This document shows positions 47,219 through 55,667 of a stretch of 64,000 nucleotides of DNA, one piece after another. Source of the DNA: Mycobacterium sp. PS03-16 (GTDB taxonomy: Bacteria > Actinomycetota > Actinomycetes > Mycobacteriales > Mycobacteriaceae); assembly GCF_004570325.1 (NCBI RefSeq), contig NZ_SPQO01000020.1, positions 1 to 64,000 on the forward strand. Direction: 5' to 3'. Position 1 is the first letter of the stretch. Each line of letters starts with the position of its first letter. The position numbers and the translations under genes were made by a program. The notes below the pieces were generated by a model. The model searched no databases. It was not told the origin of the DNA and saw only the letters and a program-made list of their open reading frames with translations.

Positions 47219-47986
47219 ATGTACGGCATGCCCGAGGAGATCCAGGTCACCGCGGACGGTCCGCTGCGGATCATCACCCTGAACCGGCCGGATGCGCTCA
47301 ACGCCGTCAACGACGAACTGCACGAGGGGCTGGCGCAACTGTGGCCGCGGCTCAACGAGGACCTGGATGCACGGGCAGCGGTCATCACCGGTGCGGGACG
47401 GGCATTCTCGGCCGGCGGCGACTTCGCCTACCTACAGGAGCTCAGCGGCGATGCGAAGTTGCGGGCCAAGACAATCCTGCACGGCCGCGAGATCGTGCTG
47501 GGGATGTGCCGGACGCGCATCCCGGTGGTGGCCGCCGTGAATGGACCCGCGGTCGGGTTGGGCTGCAGTCTGGTGGCGCTGAGTGACATCGTGTACATGG
47601 CGCCGACGGCGTACTTCGCCGATCCGCATGTCCAGGTGGGCCTGGTCGCCGCCGACGGCGGCCCGCTGACCTGGCCGCTGCACATCAGCCTGCTGCTGGC
47701 CAAGGAGTTCGCGATGACCGGCACGCGGATATCCGCACAGCGGGCGGCCGAACTCGGGCTGGCCAACCACGTCGTCGACGATCCGGTGAGTGAGGCCATC
47801 GCGTGCGCGGAGAAGATGATGCAGATGCCGCGCCAGGCGCTGGAATCGACCAAGCGGCTGCTCAACATCCATCTCGAGCGGGCGGTGCTGGCCAGCCTCG
47901 ATTACGCGAACACCGCTGAGGAGCAGTCGTTCACGACCGAGGACTTCCGCACGATCGTCGCCAAGCTCAACGCCAAGAAGAACTGA
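47219..47986 (+). CDS. Crotonase-family enzyme lacking both canonical glutamates
   Basis: A 255-residue enoyl-CoA hydratase/isomerase-fold protein. Oxyanion-hole pieces are present (AFSAGGDFAYL and NGPAVGLGCS). Aligned to liver enoyl-CoA hydratase, Glu144 is Ser117 (GCS) and Glu164 is His137 (DPHVQVGL); an Asp at 146 (AADGG) could act instead. Hydration as in ordinary EchA is therefore uncertain; isomerase, hydrolase or ring-opening reactions are alternatives. The ATG at 47219 follows GGAGGAG. Confidence 0.85.
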   Translation: MYGMPEEIQVTADGPLRIITLNRPDALNAVNDELHEGLAQLWPRLNEDLDARAAVITGAGRAFSAGGDFAYLQELSGDAKLRAKTILHGREIVLGMCRTRIPVVAAVNGPAVGLGCSLVALSDIVYMAPTAYFADPHVQVGLVAADGGPLTWPLHISLLLAKEFAMTGTRISAQRAAELGLANHVVDDPVSEAIACAEKMMQMPRQALESTKRLLNIHLERAVLASLDYANTAEEQSFTTEDFRTIVAKLNAKKN

Positions 47987-48099
47987 GCGGCGCTGATCCG
48001 GGCGAGCCAGATTCAGGCCGATCGAAACCCGTAGCGTCTCAGAGCGTCGCCGTTAGCGTCGAACCCCTGACACCGGCATGACTGCAAGGGGACGAGACG

Positions 48100-49038
48100 A
48101 TGACTGCTACCACCGAAACCGCGTTACAGGTCGCACCACTGTCCGGTTGGACGGGCGCGTTGATCACGGGAGTCGACCTGTCGGCGCCGTTGTCCGAGGA
48201 CGAGCGGGCGGTGATCCGTTCGGCACTGCACAAGTGGAAGGTGGTGTTCTTCCGCGATCAGGACCTCGACCACGCCGCCCAGATTGCGTTCGGCGCCCAG
48301 TTCGGCGACGTCACACCCGGTCACCCGTACGAGGGCGATTCTGCGCCGCAGGGATTCCCGCAGATCCACACGGTCTCGCCCGCCGCGTACGATCACCGGT
48401 ACGGCACGCGGTACCGCAAGAAGCTCAGCCCGAACGGCCCGCAGTGGCACGCCGACGTCACGCCGCTGATCAATCCGCCGTCGCATTCGATCCTGCGGGC
48501 AGAGACGGTACCGCCCTACGGCGGGGACACCCAGTTCACCAACGTCGCAGCCGTCTATCAGGGACTCGCACCGTCGGTGCGCGCGTTCATCGACGGCCTA
48601 CGGGCAGAACACCGCTTCGGGGCGACATTCGCCGCTGACCGCAGCAGCGAGAAGATCGGCGACCTGGTGCGCCGCAATCCGCTGGCGACCATCCATCCGG
48701 TCGTCCGCGTCCACCCCGAGACCCACGAACGGGTGGTGTACGTGAACCCGTCGTTCACCCGGGAGATCGTCGACCTGTCGCCCCGCGAGAGCCGGCACAT
48801 CCTCGATCTGCTGTTCGAACAGATCGCCCGCCCCGAGTACACGGTGCGCTTCAAGTGGGCGCCGGGCAGCGTGGCGTTCTGGGACAACCGGGCCGCGCTG
48901 CACCTTGCTCCGCGCGACTTCGAGCATGTCCAGGGTGACCGGGTGCTGCATCGCATCACGCTGGTCGGCGACATCCCCGTGGGGCCGAGTGGCGCCGCCT
49001 CGGAGTCGATCTCGGGTGAGTTCTTCGGGGCTGCGTGA
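48100..49038 (+). CDS. TauD/TfdA-family Fe(II)/2-oxoglutarate dioxygenase 1
   Basis: A 312-residue dioxygenase. Iron ligands H117-x-D119 (QWHADVT) and H268 (AALHLAPRDF), and R285 (HRITLVGD) for 2-oxoglutarate, are all present. Family members hydroxylate sulfonates (taurine), alkyl sulfates or phenoxy acids next to the heteroatom, which breaks the C-S or C-O bond. It is paralogous to the enzyme at 51722 (shared SGWTGA-x-I, GVDL and WKVVFFR). It stands directly before an ABC importer, consistent with a sulfur-scavenging role. Confidence 0.92.
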   Translation: MTATTETALQVAPLSGWTGALITGVDLSAPLSEDERAVIRSALHKWKVVFFRDQDLDHAAQIAFGAQFGDVTPGHPYEGDSAPQGFPQIHTVSPAAYDHRYGTRYRKKLSPNGPQWHADVTPLINPPSHSILRAETVPPYGGDTQFTNVAAVYQGLAPSVRAFIDGLRAEHRFGATFAADRSSEKIGDLVRRNPLATIHPVVRVHPETHERVVYVNPSFTREIVDLSPRESRHILDLLFEQIARPEYTVRFKWAPGSVAFWDNRAALHLAPRDFEHVQGDRVLHRITLVGDIPVGPSGAASESISGEFFGAA

Positions 49039-49039
49039 C

Positions 49040-49891
49040 ATGGCCACCGTCCTCTTGCGGCCACCCACCGAAGAGGTGGCCGCCGCGAGGCTCGTCGATC
49101 CGCGGACCCGCAGGGTCCGTCGCACCTCGCGGGTGCCGCGTCAACTGCAACGCCTTCTGGGTCCGGTGCTGCTGGTCGGTGTGTGGCAGATCCTCTCGTC
49201 CACGGGCATCTTCGACGAGCGGACGGTTCCCCCACCGAGTCGCGTGGTGGGTGCCGCCTATCGGCTCATCGCCGACGGGTCGCTGCCGGAGCATCTCTCG
49301 ACCAGCCTGCTGCGGGTCGGCTACGGATTGGCTTTCGGGATCGCGCTCGGGCTCGGGCTGGCGCTGATCACCGGCCTGTCCCGGATCGGAGAGAACCTCT
49401 TCGACGCGAATATGGAGGTGCTCAACGCGATTCCCAACTTCGCACTGGTACCTCTTCTGATCGTCTGGTTCGGCATCAGTGAAGTGCCCAAGATCACGCT
49501 GATCACGATCGCAGTGGCCGTGTCGATATACATCAACACGTTCAGCGCGATCCGCAGTGTCGACGCCGGCCTGGTCGAGGCCGCTCGCTCGTTCGGCGCC
49601 GGCCGCGCCGAATTGATCTACCGCGTCGTCGTTCCAGGTTCACTTCCCGGCTTCCTCGTCGGTCTGCGGCTCGGGCTCACGGCGTCGTGGCTGGCGTTGA
49701 TCTTCGCCGAGACCATCAACGCCAAGAAGGGCCTCGGCCGGATGATGACCGACGCGCGCGAGTACTTCCAGGTCGACGTGGTCTTCGTGCTGATCACCGT
49801 CTACGCCGCGCTGGGACTGGTGTCGATCCTCGTCGTGCGCTTCCTCGAGGCTCGGCTGTTGACGTGGCGACGGGCGTATGACGGTGACTGA
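49040..49891 (+). CDS. ABC transporter permease (SsuC/TauC type)
   Basis: A 283-residue protein with five or six TM spans. The EAA-like loop is EAARSFGAGRAELIYRVVVPGSLP, the contact site for the ATPase. N-terminal residues 1-35 are hydrophilic and basic. The ATG at 49040 overlaps the TauD stop region closely and the 3' end overlaps the ATPase gene by 14 nt. Confidence 0.93.
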   Translation: MATVLLRPPTEEVAAARLVDPRTRRVRRTSRVPRQLQRLLGPVLLVGVWQILSSTGIFDERTVPPPSRVVGAAYRLIADGSLPEHLSTSLLRVGYGLAFGIALGLGLALITGLSRIGENLFDANMEVLNAIPNFALVPLLIVWFGISEVPKITLITIAVAVSIYINTFSAIRSVDAGLVEAARSFGAGRAELIYRVVVPGSLPGFLVGLRLGLTASWLALIFAETINAKKGLGRMMTDAREYFQVDVVFVLITVYAALGLVSILVVRFLEARLLTWRRAYDGD

Positions 49892-50609
49892 CACGCTGAC
49901 CGACACCGTCGTCGTCGTCGAGAACCTACGAAAGAAGTTCGGCGACACCGTGATCCTCGACGGTATCGATCTGCGGATCCGTGCGGGTGAGTTCGTCGCG
50001 CTGCTGGGCCGCAGCGGATCCGGCAAGAGTACCTTCCTGCGGGCGCTGGGCGCCCTGGACGGCGATGTCGAAGGCGATCTGCGCGTGCCCGCACGCCGTG
50101 CGATCGTGTTCCAGGATCCTCGCTTGCTCCCGTGGCAGCGCGTCCTGACGAACGTGACCGTCGGCCTGCAGTCCACGTCGGCGGCACGCCGGCAGGCGAT
50201 GGCCGCCCTGTCCGAAGTCAACCTCGCCGCCAAGGCGAAGGTGTGGCCGCGCACCTTGTCCGGGGGCGAGGCGCAGCGTGTCGCCCTGGCGCGGGCGTTG
50301 GTGCGCGAGCCGGATCTGCTGCTGCTGGACGAGCCGTTCGGCGCACTCGACGCGCTCACCCGAATCAAGATGCACGGGCTGCTGCAGGACCTGTGTCGCC
50401 GGCACACCCCCGCTGTCCTGCTCGTCACGCACGATGTCGACGAGGCGATCCTGCTCGCCGACCGCATCGTGGTGCTGACCGACGGCAGGTTCTCACTCGA
50501 CGCCGAAGTGGCCGTCCCGGCACCGCGCAGACGTGAATCACCGGAGTTCGCCGCCCTGCGATCCCGGCTGCTGACCGAACTCGGCGTCACCGACGGCCCA
50601 CAAATCTGA
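49878..50609 (+). CDS. ABC transporter ATP-binding protein (SsuB/TauB type)
   Basis: A 243-residue ATPase: Walker A LLGRSGSGKSTFLRAL, Q-loop VFQDPRLLPWQRVLTNV, signature TLSGGEAQRVALARAL, Walker B LLLLDEPFGALDALT and the switch His in VLLVTHDVDEA. Sequence layout is that of the sulfonate/taurine/nitrate subfamily. Confidence 0.95.
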   Translation: MTVTDTLTDTVVVVENLRKKFGDTVILDGIDLRIRAGEFVALLGRSGSGKSTFLRALGALDGDVEGDLRVPARRAIVFQDPRLLPWQRVLTNVTVGLQSTSAARRQAMAALSEVNLAAKAKVWPRTLSGGEAQRVALARALVREPDLLLLDEPFGALDALTRIKMHGLLQDLCRRHTPAVLLVTHDVDEAILLADRIVVLTDGRFSLDAEVAVPAPRRRESPEFAALRSRLLTELGVTDGPQI

Positions 50610-50632
50610 CACCCCGACCAGAAGGACACCAC

Positions 50633-51694
50633 ATGCCCATGTCACGGTGGAAGCTGCCTGCCGCACTGGCCATCACCCTGCTCGCCACCGCCTGCGGTCT
50701 GTCGGATGACGACGGCGGCGCCGCCATCGACTCCGTGCAGATCGCCAACCGAACCGACGTCCCGGCTGGCACGAAACTCGTCGTGGCCGAGCAGAATTCC
50801 ACTCAATCACTGCCGTGGAACCTGGCCGATGCCGGGAGGGACGCCCCGTATGCCGTGGAGTTCGCCGATTTCAGCGGCGGCGCAGCGGTCATCGAGGCAT
50901 TGCGTTCGGGCGCTGCCGATATCGGCTCGATCGGTGAGGCGCCGGTGCCCATCGCCGTCGACAACGGTGTCACCGACCTCGTCACGGTCGGTCTGCAGGC
51001 CAATCCCGGTACCAGCGGCGGCTATTACCTCGTCGCTCGCCCCGACAGCGGGATCACATCGATCGAGCAGTTGCGCGGCAAGCGGGTGGCCTACCCACCC
51101 GGGTCCGGCCGTCACATGATCACCGCCGGCCTGCTCAAACGGCACGGGCTCGACCTGCGGACCGACGTGCAACCCGTGGAGCTCGCGGGCGCCGAAGTCG
51201 TTCCGACGTTCGCGGCGGGCGCCGTCGACGCGGCGATCGTGCTCGGCAACCAGTACTACCAGCTCGGCGAGCCGCCGGTGCTCGGCGACGGCAAGGGCAT
51301 CAACACCGGCATCCAGACCCTGATCGTGCGCAAGGACATCCTCGACGACCCGGTCAAGGCAGCCGCGATCGGCGACTACGTCGGCCGGGCCATCGCGGCC
51401 AACAACTGGAAGGACAACCACGCCGACGAGTGGATCAACGCCTATTACGTGGACCAGCAGGGCATCACCCACGACCAAGGCAAGACGCTCTACGAGGAGG
51501 ACGGGCTGACGGCGTACTACCCGATCGACGACCAGTCCACGGCATTGTTCCAGCAGGTGGCCGACGGGTTGTTCGAGTCGGGGGTCACCAAGACCCGTGT
51601 CGATATCACGCCGTACGTCGACGGCCGGTACAACGCGATCGTCACCGCCCAGAACCAACTCGACGGTGTGACCCCGCGACCGATCGAATCCTGA
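50633..51694 (+). CDS. ABC transporter substrate-binding lipoprotein (SsuA/TauA type)
   Basis: A 353-residue lipoprotein: signal with the lipobox ATAC (LLATACGLSDDD), then a two-domain binding-protein fold (IEALRSGAADIGSIGEAPVP, QLRGKRVAYPPGSGRHMITAGLLKRHGL, TFAAGAVDAAIVLGNQYYQLGE). The family binds sulfonates, sulfate esters or related anions. The start ATG (50633) follows AAGGA. It completes the importer, which lies between the two TauD-type dioxygenases. Confidence 0.92.
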   Translation: MPMSRWKLPAALAITLLATACGLSDDDGGAAIDSVQIANRTDVPAGTKLVVAEQNSTQSLPWNLADAGRDAPYAVEFADFSGGAAVIEALRSGAADIGSIGEAPVPIAVDNGVTDLVTVGLQANPGTSGGYYLVARPDSGITSIEQLRGKRVAYPPGSGRHMITAGLLKRHGLDLRTDVQPVELAGAEVVPTFAAGAVDAAIVLGNQYYQLGEPPVLGDGKGINTGIQTLIVRKDILDDPVKAAAIGDYVGRAIAANNWKDNHADEWINAYYVDQQGITHDQGKTLYEEDGLTAYYPIDDQSTALFQQVADGLFESGVTKTRVDITPYVDGRYNAIVTAQNQLDGVTPRPIES

Positions 51695-51721
51695 ATCACA
51701 CGACAAGAGAGAGGAACTGAC

Positions 51722-52636
51722 ATGACACTGGCAGCTCAGAAGGTTGCGGTCGAGCCGCAGTCGGGTTGGACAGGCGCCGAGATCAGCGGGGTGGACCTCA
51801 CCGCGCCGCTGCACGAGGAGCAGATCGCCGACATCCGGGCGGCGCTGTTGACCTGGAAGGTGGTGTTCTTCCGCGGCCAGTTCATCGGCCACGACGACCA
51901 TCTGCGCTTCGCGCGGGCGTTCGGCGCCCCCACGCCGGCCCACCCGTTGTTCGACGCGATACCCGATCCGGACCACCCGACCATCTACCCGATCTTCCGG
52001 GACCGGTTCAAGGCCCGGTTCCGCGGTACCGGGTTCGACAAGCCCAACTGGCACGCCGACGTGACCGCCGCCGTCAATCCGCCTGCCGCGTCGATTCTGC
52101 GCGCAGAGGTCATCCCGCCCTATGGCGGTGACACCCAGTGGGCGAACACCGTCGCCGCCTACGAGGGCCTGTCGAAGCCGTTGCAGCGCCTCGCCGACGG
52201 GCTGCGTGCGGTGCACCGGTTCTCACCGCCGGACGGAGCGACGGCGACCGCCGACTATCAGCGCCGGGTCGAAGGCCGGCCCTTGTTCACCGAACACCCG
52301 GTGGTGCGCGTGCATCCGGAGACCGGTGAGAAGGCCCTCTACGTGAATCCGGGCTTCACCACCCACATCGTCGGCGTGTCACCGCACGAGAGCCGGCGGC
52401 TGCTCGGCCTGTTCTACGACGAACTCGCGCGCCCGGAACACACCGTGCGGTTCAAGTGGGAGCCGGGCAGCATCGCGTTCTGGGACAACCGGTCGACCGT
52501 GCACCTCGCGCCGTCTGATCTGACGACGGACCACGACCGCCGGCTCTACCGCATCACGCTCGTCGGCGACGTACCGGTCGGTCCCGACGGGGTGCCGTCG
52601 GTCGCGCTGGACGGCGAACCGTTCGACGCCATCTGA
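51722..52636 (+). CDS. TauD/TfdA-family Fe(II)/2-oxoglutarate dioxygenase 2
   Basis: A 304-residue paralogue of the protein at 48100 with the full ligand set: H111-x-D113 (NWHADVT), H261 (STVHLAPSDL) and R277 (YRITLVGD). The loop after strand 3 and the segment around residues 80-105 differ from its paralogue, suggesting a different substrate size. It follows an AGAGGAA at 51711 and ends before a strong hairpin. Confidence 0.92.
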   Translation: MTLAAQKVAVEPQSGWTGAEISGVDLTAPLHEEQIADIRAALLTWKVVFFRGQFIGHDDHLRFARAFGAPTPAHPLFDAIPDPDHPTIYPIFRDRFKARFRGTGFDKPNWHADVTAAVNPPAASILRAEVIPPYGGDTQWANTVAAYEGLSKPLQRLADGLRAVHRFSPPDGATATADYQRRVEGRPLFTEHPVVRVHPETGEKALYVNPGFTTHIVGVSPHESRRLLGLFYDELARPEHTVRFKWEPGSIAFWDNRSTVHLAPSDLTTDHDRRLYRITLVGDVPVGPDGVPSVALDGEPFDAI

Positions 52637-52650
52637 CCGACAGTCGGCTC

Positions 52651-52696
52651 TGCGTCCACGGCGTGACCACCCGCGAGGGCGCGACGCCGTGGCGCA
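52651..52696. terminator. Strong hairpin between convergent TauD 2 and SDR genes
   Basis: CCACGGCGT (52656-52664) pairs perfectly with ACGCCGTGG (52684-52692) and is extended outward by TGCG/CGCA after a bulged T. It sits between convergent stops at 52636 and 52759, consistent with bidirectional termination. A nearly repeated TGTGACTTCCCG/TGTCACTTCCCG pair lies just to the right (52720 and 52739). Confidence 0.65.
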
Positions 52697-52758
52697 GGGC
52701 CGCACAAGGGGAGTGCCGCTGTGACTTCCCGTAGGAGCTGTCACTTCCCGGACGGGCC

Positions 52759-53523
52759 TCACCTGGGCGGGAAGCGCAGTGCTCCGTCGAGGCGGATGAT
52801 CTCGCCGTTGAGGTAGTCGTTCTCGATGATGCTCTGGGCCAGCTGGGCGTACTCGGGCGACCGGCCCATCCGCTTCGGGAACGGCACCTGCGGGGCCCAG
52901 TACTGCTCGAGCTGATCGGCCGCCTTGCCGTAGGCGGGTGTGTTGATGGTGCCCGGGGCGATGGTGACCACGCGAATGCCCAACGGGGAGAGATCGCGGG
53001 CCGCGACCAGCGTCATCCCGAGCACGCCGCCCTTGGCCGCGGCGTAGGGGAGCTGGCCGATCTGGCCCTCGTAGCCGGCGATCGACGCGGTGTTGACGAT
53101 GACGCCGCGCGCACCCTCGTCCAGCGGCTCGGATCTCGCGATCGCCGCCGCCGACAGCCGCATGACGTTGAACACCGCGGTCAAATAGAACTCGATGGTC
53201 TTCTTGAAGCCGTCGAGGTCAAGCGGTGAGCCGTCCTTGCCGATCAACCGTCCGCCACTGGCGGGCCCGCCGTGGGTGTCGACCGAGATCCGCAGCGGTG
53301 CCAGCGATTCCGCCGTGGCGATCGCGGCGTTGACCGAGTCCTCGGAGGTGGCGTCGGTGCGTACGTACCGCACACCGAGCTCTTTTTCCAGTTCGCCGCC
53401 CTTCTCGTCGGCGAGGTCGGCGACGACGACCTTTGCTCCCGCACCGTGCAGCCGCCGCACCGTCGCCTCGCCGAGGCCACCCGCACCGCCCACGACGATC
53501 GCTGAACACCCGGCGATTTCCAT
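52759..53523 (-). CDS. Short-chain dehydrogenase (3-hydroxyacyl-CoA/HSD10-like)
   Basis: A 254-residue NAD-type SDR: VVGGAGGLGEATVRRL, DATSEDSV, VNTASIAGYEGQIGQLPYAAAKGG with the Ser and Y-x-x-x-K catalytic residues, and the C-terminal NGEIIRLDGALRF. The HSD10-like layout suggests oxidation of a 3-hydroxyacyl-CoA, the step before thiolase. It is divergent from the thiolase gene with a GAGAAT palindrome in the gap. Confidence 0.9.
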   Translation of the reverse strand: MEIAGCSAIVVGGAGGLGEATVRRLHGAGAKVVVADLADEKGGELEKELGVRYVRTDATSEDSVNAAIATAESLAPLRISVDTHGGPASGGRLIGKDGSPLDLDGFKKTIEFYLTAVFNVMRLSAAAIARSEPLDEGARGVIVNTASIAGYEGQIGQLPYAAAKGGVLGMTLVAARDLSPLGIRVVTIAPGTINTPAYGKAADQLEQYWAPQVPFPKRMGRSPEYAQLAQSIIENDYLNGEIIRLDGALRFPPR

Positions 53524-53560
53524 GCGGCTTCCCTTCTTGCAACGAACGCTCTCTTATAGT

Positions 53561-53575
53561 GAGAATAACATTCTC
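53561..53575. promoter_or_regulatory. GAGAAT-AAC-ATTCTC operator candidate between SDR and thiolase
   Basis: GAGAATAACATTCTC has perfect 6-bp arms around AAC. It overlaps a leftward ACTATAAG (-10-like) and lies 26 bp before the thiolase ATG. It matches the site at 43827-43841 at 13 of 15 positions. Confidence 0.75.
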
Positions 53576-53601
53576 GCCGGTTTCCCGAACGGAGTCCATA
53601 C

Positions 53602-54753
53602 ATGCCCGAAGCCGTCATCGTCTCCGCCCTGCGTACCCCGATCGGCACGGCGATGAAGGGGACGCTGCGCGACACCGACGCCTATCAACTGGCCGAACAC
53701 GTCGTCGGTGCGGCGGCAGAGGGGTTGAGCGGTGGGCAGGTCGACGATGTCGTGCTCGGCGAGGGCCTCTACGGCGGCGGTGTCATCGCCCGTCACGCCG
53801 CGATCACCGCCGGGCTGACGTCGGTGCCCGGCCTGTCCAACAACCGCCACTGCGCCGCCGGCCAGGCCGCCGTGCAGAGCGCCGCGGCGAGCATCCGCGC
53901 CGGCATGGATCGGCTGGTCATCGCCGGGGGCGTCAACTCGGCCTCCACCACACCGCGATTCACGCGTCGGGCCAGCAGCGCCAAGGACGCCGCGATGCTC
54001 GACTGGTTCCCGCCGACCCACCCGGACCGCGCCGATGCGCCGAACATGGACATGTCCATCACCGTCGGCTGGAACGCCGCGGTGCGGGCCGGAGTCAGCC
54101 GCGAGGAGATGGATCAGTGGGCGCTCGACTCCCACCGTAAGGCGGTCCGGGCGATCGACGAGGGCCGGTTCACCGATGAGATCGTCCCCATCGAGACGCC
54201 CCACGGGCGCTTCGACATCGACGAGCATCCGCGCCGCGACACCAGCATGGAGAAGCTCGCCTCGCTCAAACCGCTGCATCCTGAGATCGAGGGCTTCTCG
54301 ATCACCGCCGGAAACGCGTGTGGCGCCAACGATGGAGCCGCCGTACTGACGCTGGCCAGCGACCGGCTCGGGTTGCCCGCACTGGGCACCGTGAAGGCCT
54401 GGGCCTCGGTCGGCGTCGACCCGGCGTTCACCGGGCTCGCACCGGTCGAGGCCATCCCGAAGGCGCTCGAGCGCGCCGGGCTGTCGATCTCCGACATCGA
54501 CCTGTTCGAGATCAATGAGGCGTTCGCCGCGATGTGCGTGGCGACGGTCAAGATGCTCGACATCGACCCGGACCGGGTCAACGTCAGCGGCAGCGGCTGC
54601 TCGCTGGGTCATCCGGTGGCCGCCACCGGGGCCCGGATGCTCGTGACATTGGTGCACGAATTGCGCCGTCGCGGAGGCGGTGTCGGTGTCGCGGCGATGT
54701 GCGCGGGCGGCGGGATGGGGTCGGCGACGGTCATCGAGGTGCCGGCGCCCTGA
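53602..54753 (+). CDS. Thiolase (acetyl-CoA C-acyltransferase)
   Basis: A 383-residue thiolase. Nucleophile Cys84 in NRHCAAGQAAVQSA; SGSGCSLGHPVAATGARM holds the His; CAGGGMG holds the second Cys. It catalyses thiolytic cleavage of 3-ketoacyl-CoA as the end of the cluster's beta-oxidation route. The start ATG is at 53602, and the meaB-like gene follows 25 bp after the stop. Confidence 0.93.
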   Translation: MPEAVIVSALRTPIGTAMKGTLRDTDAYQLAEHVVGAAAEGLSGGQVDDVVLGEGLYGGGVIARHAAITAGLTSVPGLSNNRHCAAGQAAVQSAAASIRAGMDRLVIAGGVNSASTTPRFTRRASSAKDAAMLDWFPPTHPDRADAPNMDMSITVGWNAAVRAGVSREEMDQWALDSHRKAVRAIDEGRFTDEIVPIETPHGRFDIDEHPRRDTSMEKLASLKPLHPEIEGFSITAGNACGANDGAAVLTLASDRLGLPALGTVKAWASVGVDPAFTGLAPVEAIPKALERAGLSISDIDLFEINEAFAAMCVATVKMLDIDPDRVNVSGSGCSLGHPVAATGARMLVTLVHELRRRGGGVGVAAMCAGGGMGSATVIEVPAP

Positions 54754-54778
54754 GCTCGCCGCCTAGGCTGGTGGCCGG

Positions 54779-55666
54779 ATGACCCCCCACAGCGACATCG
54801 ACGACCTGATCGCGGCCGCGCGCAACGGCTCCACCCGGGCCGCGGGCCGGCTGCTGAGTCTGGTCGAGGGAGCCCGCCGCGACGACGTGCTGGCCGCAGT
54901 GGGTGCGCCGCCGGTGCGGGTCGTCGGGGTGACCGGACCGCCCGGGGCGGGTAAGTCGACGACGGTGGCCGCGCTGGTCGGCGCCTACCGGCGGCAGGGG
55001 CAGCGGGTGGCGGTGCTGGCGGTCGACCCGTCGTCGCCGTACAGCGGCGGGGCACTGCTCGGCGACCGCATCCGGATGGCCGCCCACATCAACGACCCGG
55101 ACGTGCTGATCCGTTCGGTGGCCAGCCGCGGACACCTCGGGGGTCTGGCCGCCGCGGTGCCCGCCGCGATCCGGTTGCTCGCCGCGCTGTCCTACGACCT
55201 CATCGTGCTGGAGACCGTGGGGGTGGGGCAGTCGGAGATCGAGATCGCCGCGATCGCCGACCCGACCGTCGTGGTGCTCAACCCGGGCGCGGGTGATGCG
55301 GTGCAGGCGGCCAAGGCCGGGCTGCTCGAGGTGGCCGACATCGTGGTGGTCAACAAGGCCGACCGCGACGGCGCCGACCAGACGGTGCGGGACCTACGTG
55401 CAGAGGTCAGCGTGCCGATTCTGAAACTCATTGCGGCTCAAGGGGAGGGGATACCGGCGCTGGCCGAGGCCATCGACGCCCACCACCGCGCCGACACCGC
55501 CGAGCGGCGGGCGGCGCGGGCCAGGACCCAGATCCTCTCGCTCGCCCATACGCTGTTGCGGACACATCCCGACCTCGGCCGCCTGGCCGCGCTGGTGGCC
55601 GACGGCCACACCGATCCCTACAGCGCGGCCGAAGAGCTGTTCGCCGGGCGGCCCGGCGACTCCTGA
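54779..55666 (+). CDS. MeaB/ArgK-type G3E GTPase, B12-mutase chaperone
   Basis: A 295-residue G3E-family GTPase. P-loop GPPGAGKST (residues 53-61), ETVGVGQSE, VVVLNPGAGD and NKAD (guanine specificity). Such proteins gate adenosylcobalamin loading and repair of acyl-CoA mutases. The split mutase genes lie 13.4 kb away, but both are in the same catabolic cluster, so this protein is the probable partner. It ends one base before the opposing TetR gene. Confidence 0.93.
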   Translation: MTPHSDIDDLIAAARNGSTRAAGRLLSLVEGARRDDVLAAVGAPPVRVVGVTGPPGAGKSTTVAALVGAYRRQGQRVAVLAVDPSSPYSGGALLGDRIRMAAHINDPDVLIRSVASRGHLGGLAAAVPAAIRLLAALSYDLIVLETVGVGQSEIEIAAIADPTVVVLNPGAGDAVQAAKAGLLEVADIVVVNKADRDGADQTVRDLRAEVSVPILKLIAAQGEGIPALAEAIDAHHRADTAERRAARARTQILSLAHTLLRTHPDLGRLAALVADGHTDPYSAAEELFAGRPGDS

Positions 55667-55667
55667 C

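Noticed and set aside
52720..52750. Near-duplicate 12-mers TGTGACTTCCCG/TGTCACTTCCCG
   Set aside because: Only two short copies beside a terminator; could be chance, so not claimed as an operator.
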